From: Kalaharituber pfeilii | Lineage: Eukaryota > Ascomycota > Pezizomycetes > Pezizales > Pezizaceae | Reading direction: 5' to 3' | DNA: 64,000 bases | Assembly (NCBI GenBank): GCA_015179045.1 | Contig: WHUZ01000007.1 | Coordinates: 1,228,501-1,292,500, forward strand | Shown: one piece after another, positions 63,831 to 64,000 of the stretch | How the letters are laid out: the number at the start of each line of letters is the position of its first letter | How positions within the stretch are numbered: the stretch's first letter is position 1 | The notes under the pieces: generated by a model | Databases searched by the model: none | Told to the model about the DNA's origin: nothing | What the model saw: only the letters and a program-made list of their open reading frames with translations | Program-made: the position numbers and the translations under genes

Positions 63831-64000
63831 TCTCCCGACCGGGAGGCTCTCCATACTACCACGCTCCTACTCCCATACCTCTCCACTCCACCAGGCTGTA
63901 TCATAGACAGAAGGTTTCAGTTGAGGGCGTAGGGGGAACTCTGGCGTTATTGCTGCCATCCACGTGAATATTGCCGTGAGCCAATAGCGAATTTTTTCCT

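Larger units (their letters stand above)
62912..64000 (-). mobile_element. Helitron, 3-prime part with helicase C terminus
   Basis: On the minus strand 63510-63376 encodes [20 protein letters not shown] then [10 protein letters not shown] and NIVYTEVLL before a stop. This matches the end of the Pif1-like helicase of Helitrons (pattern [11 protein letters not shown]...NVVYKE). The element's 3-prime end is then expected at lower coordinates. There a hairpin GCCTCCC/GGGAGGC (62932-62915) is followed at once by CTAG and T (62915-62911), the canonical CTRR-T Helitron terminus. The hairpin touches CTAG instead of leaving the usual spacer. The left part of the element continues past the window, and a SINE-like unit lies inside it. 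The exact upstream limit within the window is not known. Confidence 0.6.

Noticed and set aside
1..64000. CRISPR array, bacterial operon or secondary-metabolite cluster
   Set aside because: No spaced direct repeats of that kind; genes are spliced eukaryotic housekeeping genes without PKS, NRPS or terpene enzymes.

Overview
This window looks like nuclear DNA from a filamentous ascomycete fungus (Pezizomycotina). Protein-coding genes lie on both strands, spaced a few hundred to two thousand bases apart, and most are split by short GT-AG introns of about 50-100 bases with CTAAC-like branch points. Several families are fungal in character: a URA5-type orotate phosphoribosyltransferase, C-5 sterol desaturase, Caf16, a DUF2434-like membrane protein and an MNN10/GMA12-type glycosyltransferase. 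Some genes are very intron-rich (12 exons in PCH2, 11 in the D-lactate dehydrogenase), which would suit an early-diverging class such as Pezizomycetes, but that placement is only a guess.

Layout. 0-9 kb: an unrecognised gene running off the left edge, a frame-broken Rrg9/neugrin-like gene, an AT-rich island resembling RIP-mutated DNA, ARPC5 and an N-terminally anchored ubiquitin protease. 9-11.9 kb: repeat-bearing intergenic DNA with a tRNA-derived SINE-like unit. 11.9-22.6 kb: SF3B4 and VPS68 divergent over a GC-rich shared promoter, CAF16 convergent with ELP2, then ERG3. 24.3-30.1 kb: an RBR ubiquitin ligase (ITT1/RNF14 type) divergent from ER glucosidase I. 30.4-31.5 kb: a 1.09-kb element with terminal inverted repeats. 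31.9-38.3 kb: YAE1, D-lactate dehydrogenase and a GT34 glycosyltransferase. 40.3-47.3 kb: RSA4, the DNA polymerase delta subunit Cdc27/POLD3, DIM1 and RPA12, all on the minus strand. 49-54.5 kb: a DUF2434-like protein, NAA30 and URA5. 54.9-62.6 kb: PCH2, a DUF1279/FAM210-like mitochondrial protein and UTP6. 62.9-64 kb: the 3-prime part of a Helitron carrying a second SINE-like copy, plus tandem repeats.

The genes are unlinked housekeeping functions rather than one pathway. Themes recur (ribosome production: RSA4, UTP6, RPA12, YAE1; splicing: SF3B4, DIM1; ubiquitin: the UBP and RBR genes; ER/Golgi glycans: GLS1, GT34), but nothing suggests co-regulated clusters apart from divergent pairs. I found no secondary-metabolite cluster, no CRISPR and no clearly new biological system. 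The most unusual items are the micro-exon architecture of PCH2 (22-base exon carrying the Walker A residues, plus a GC-AG intron), a histidine/cysteine-rich tail on NAA30, a dispersed tRNA-derived repeat family, a TIR element and a Helitron terminus. Several otherwise intact genes need a one-base correction (Rrg9, CAF16, UTP6 twice, possibly NAA30 and the DUF2434 gene), so residual sequencing indels should be considered before calling any of them pseudogenes.
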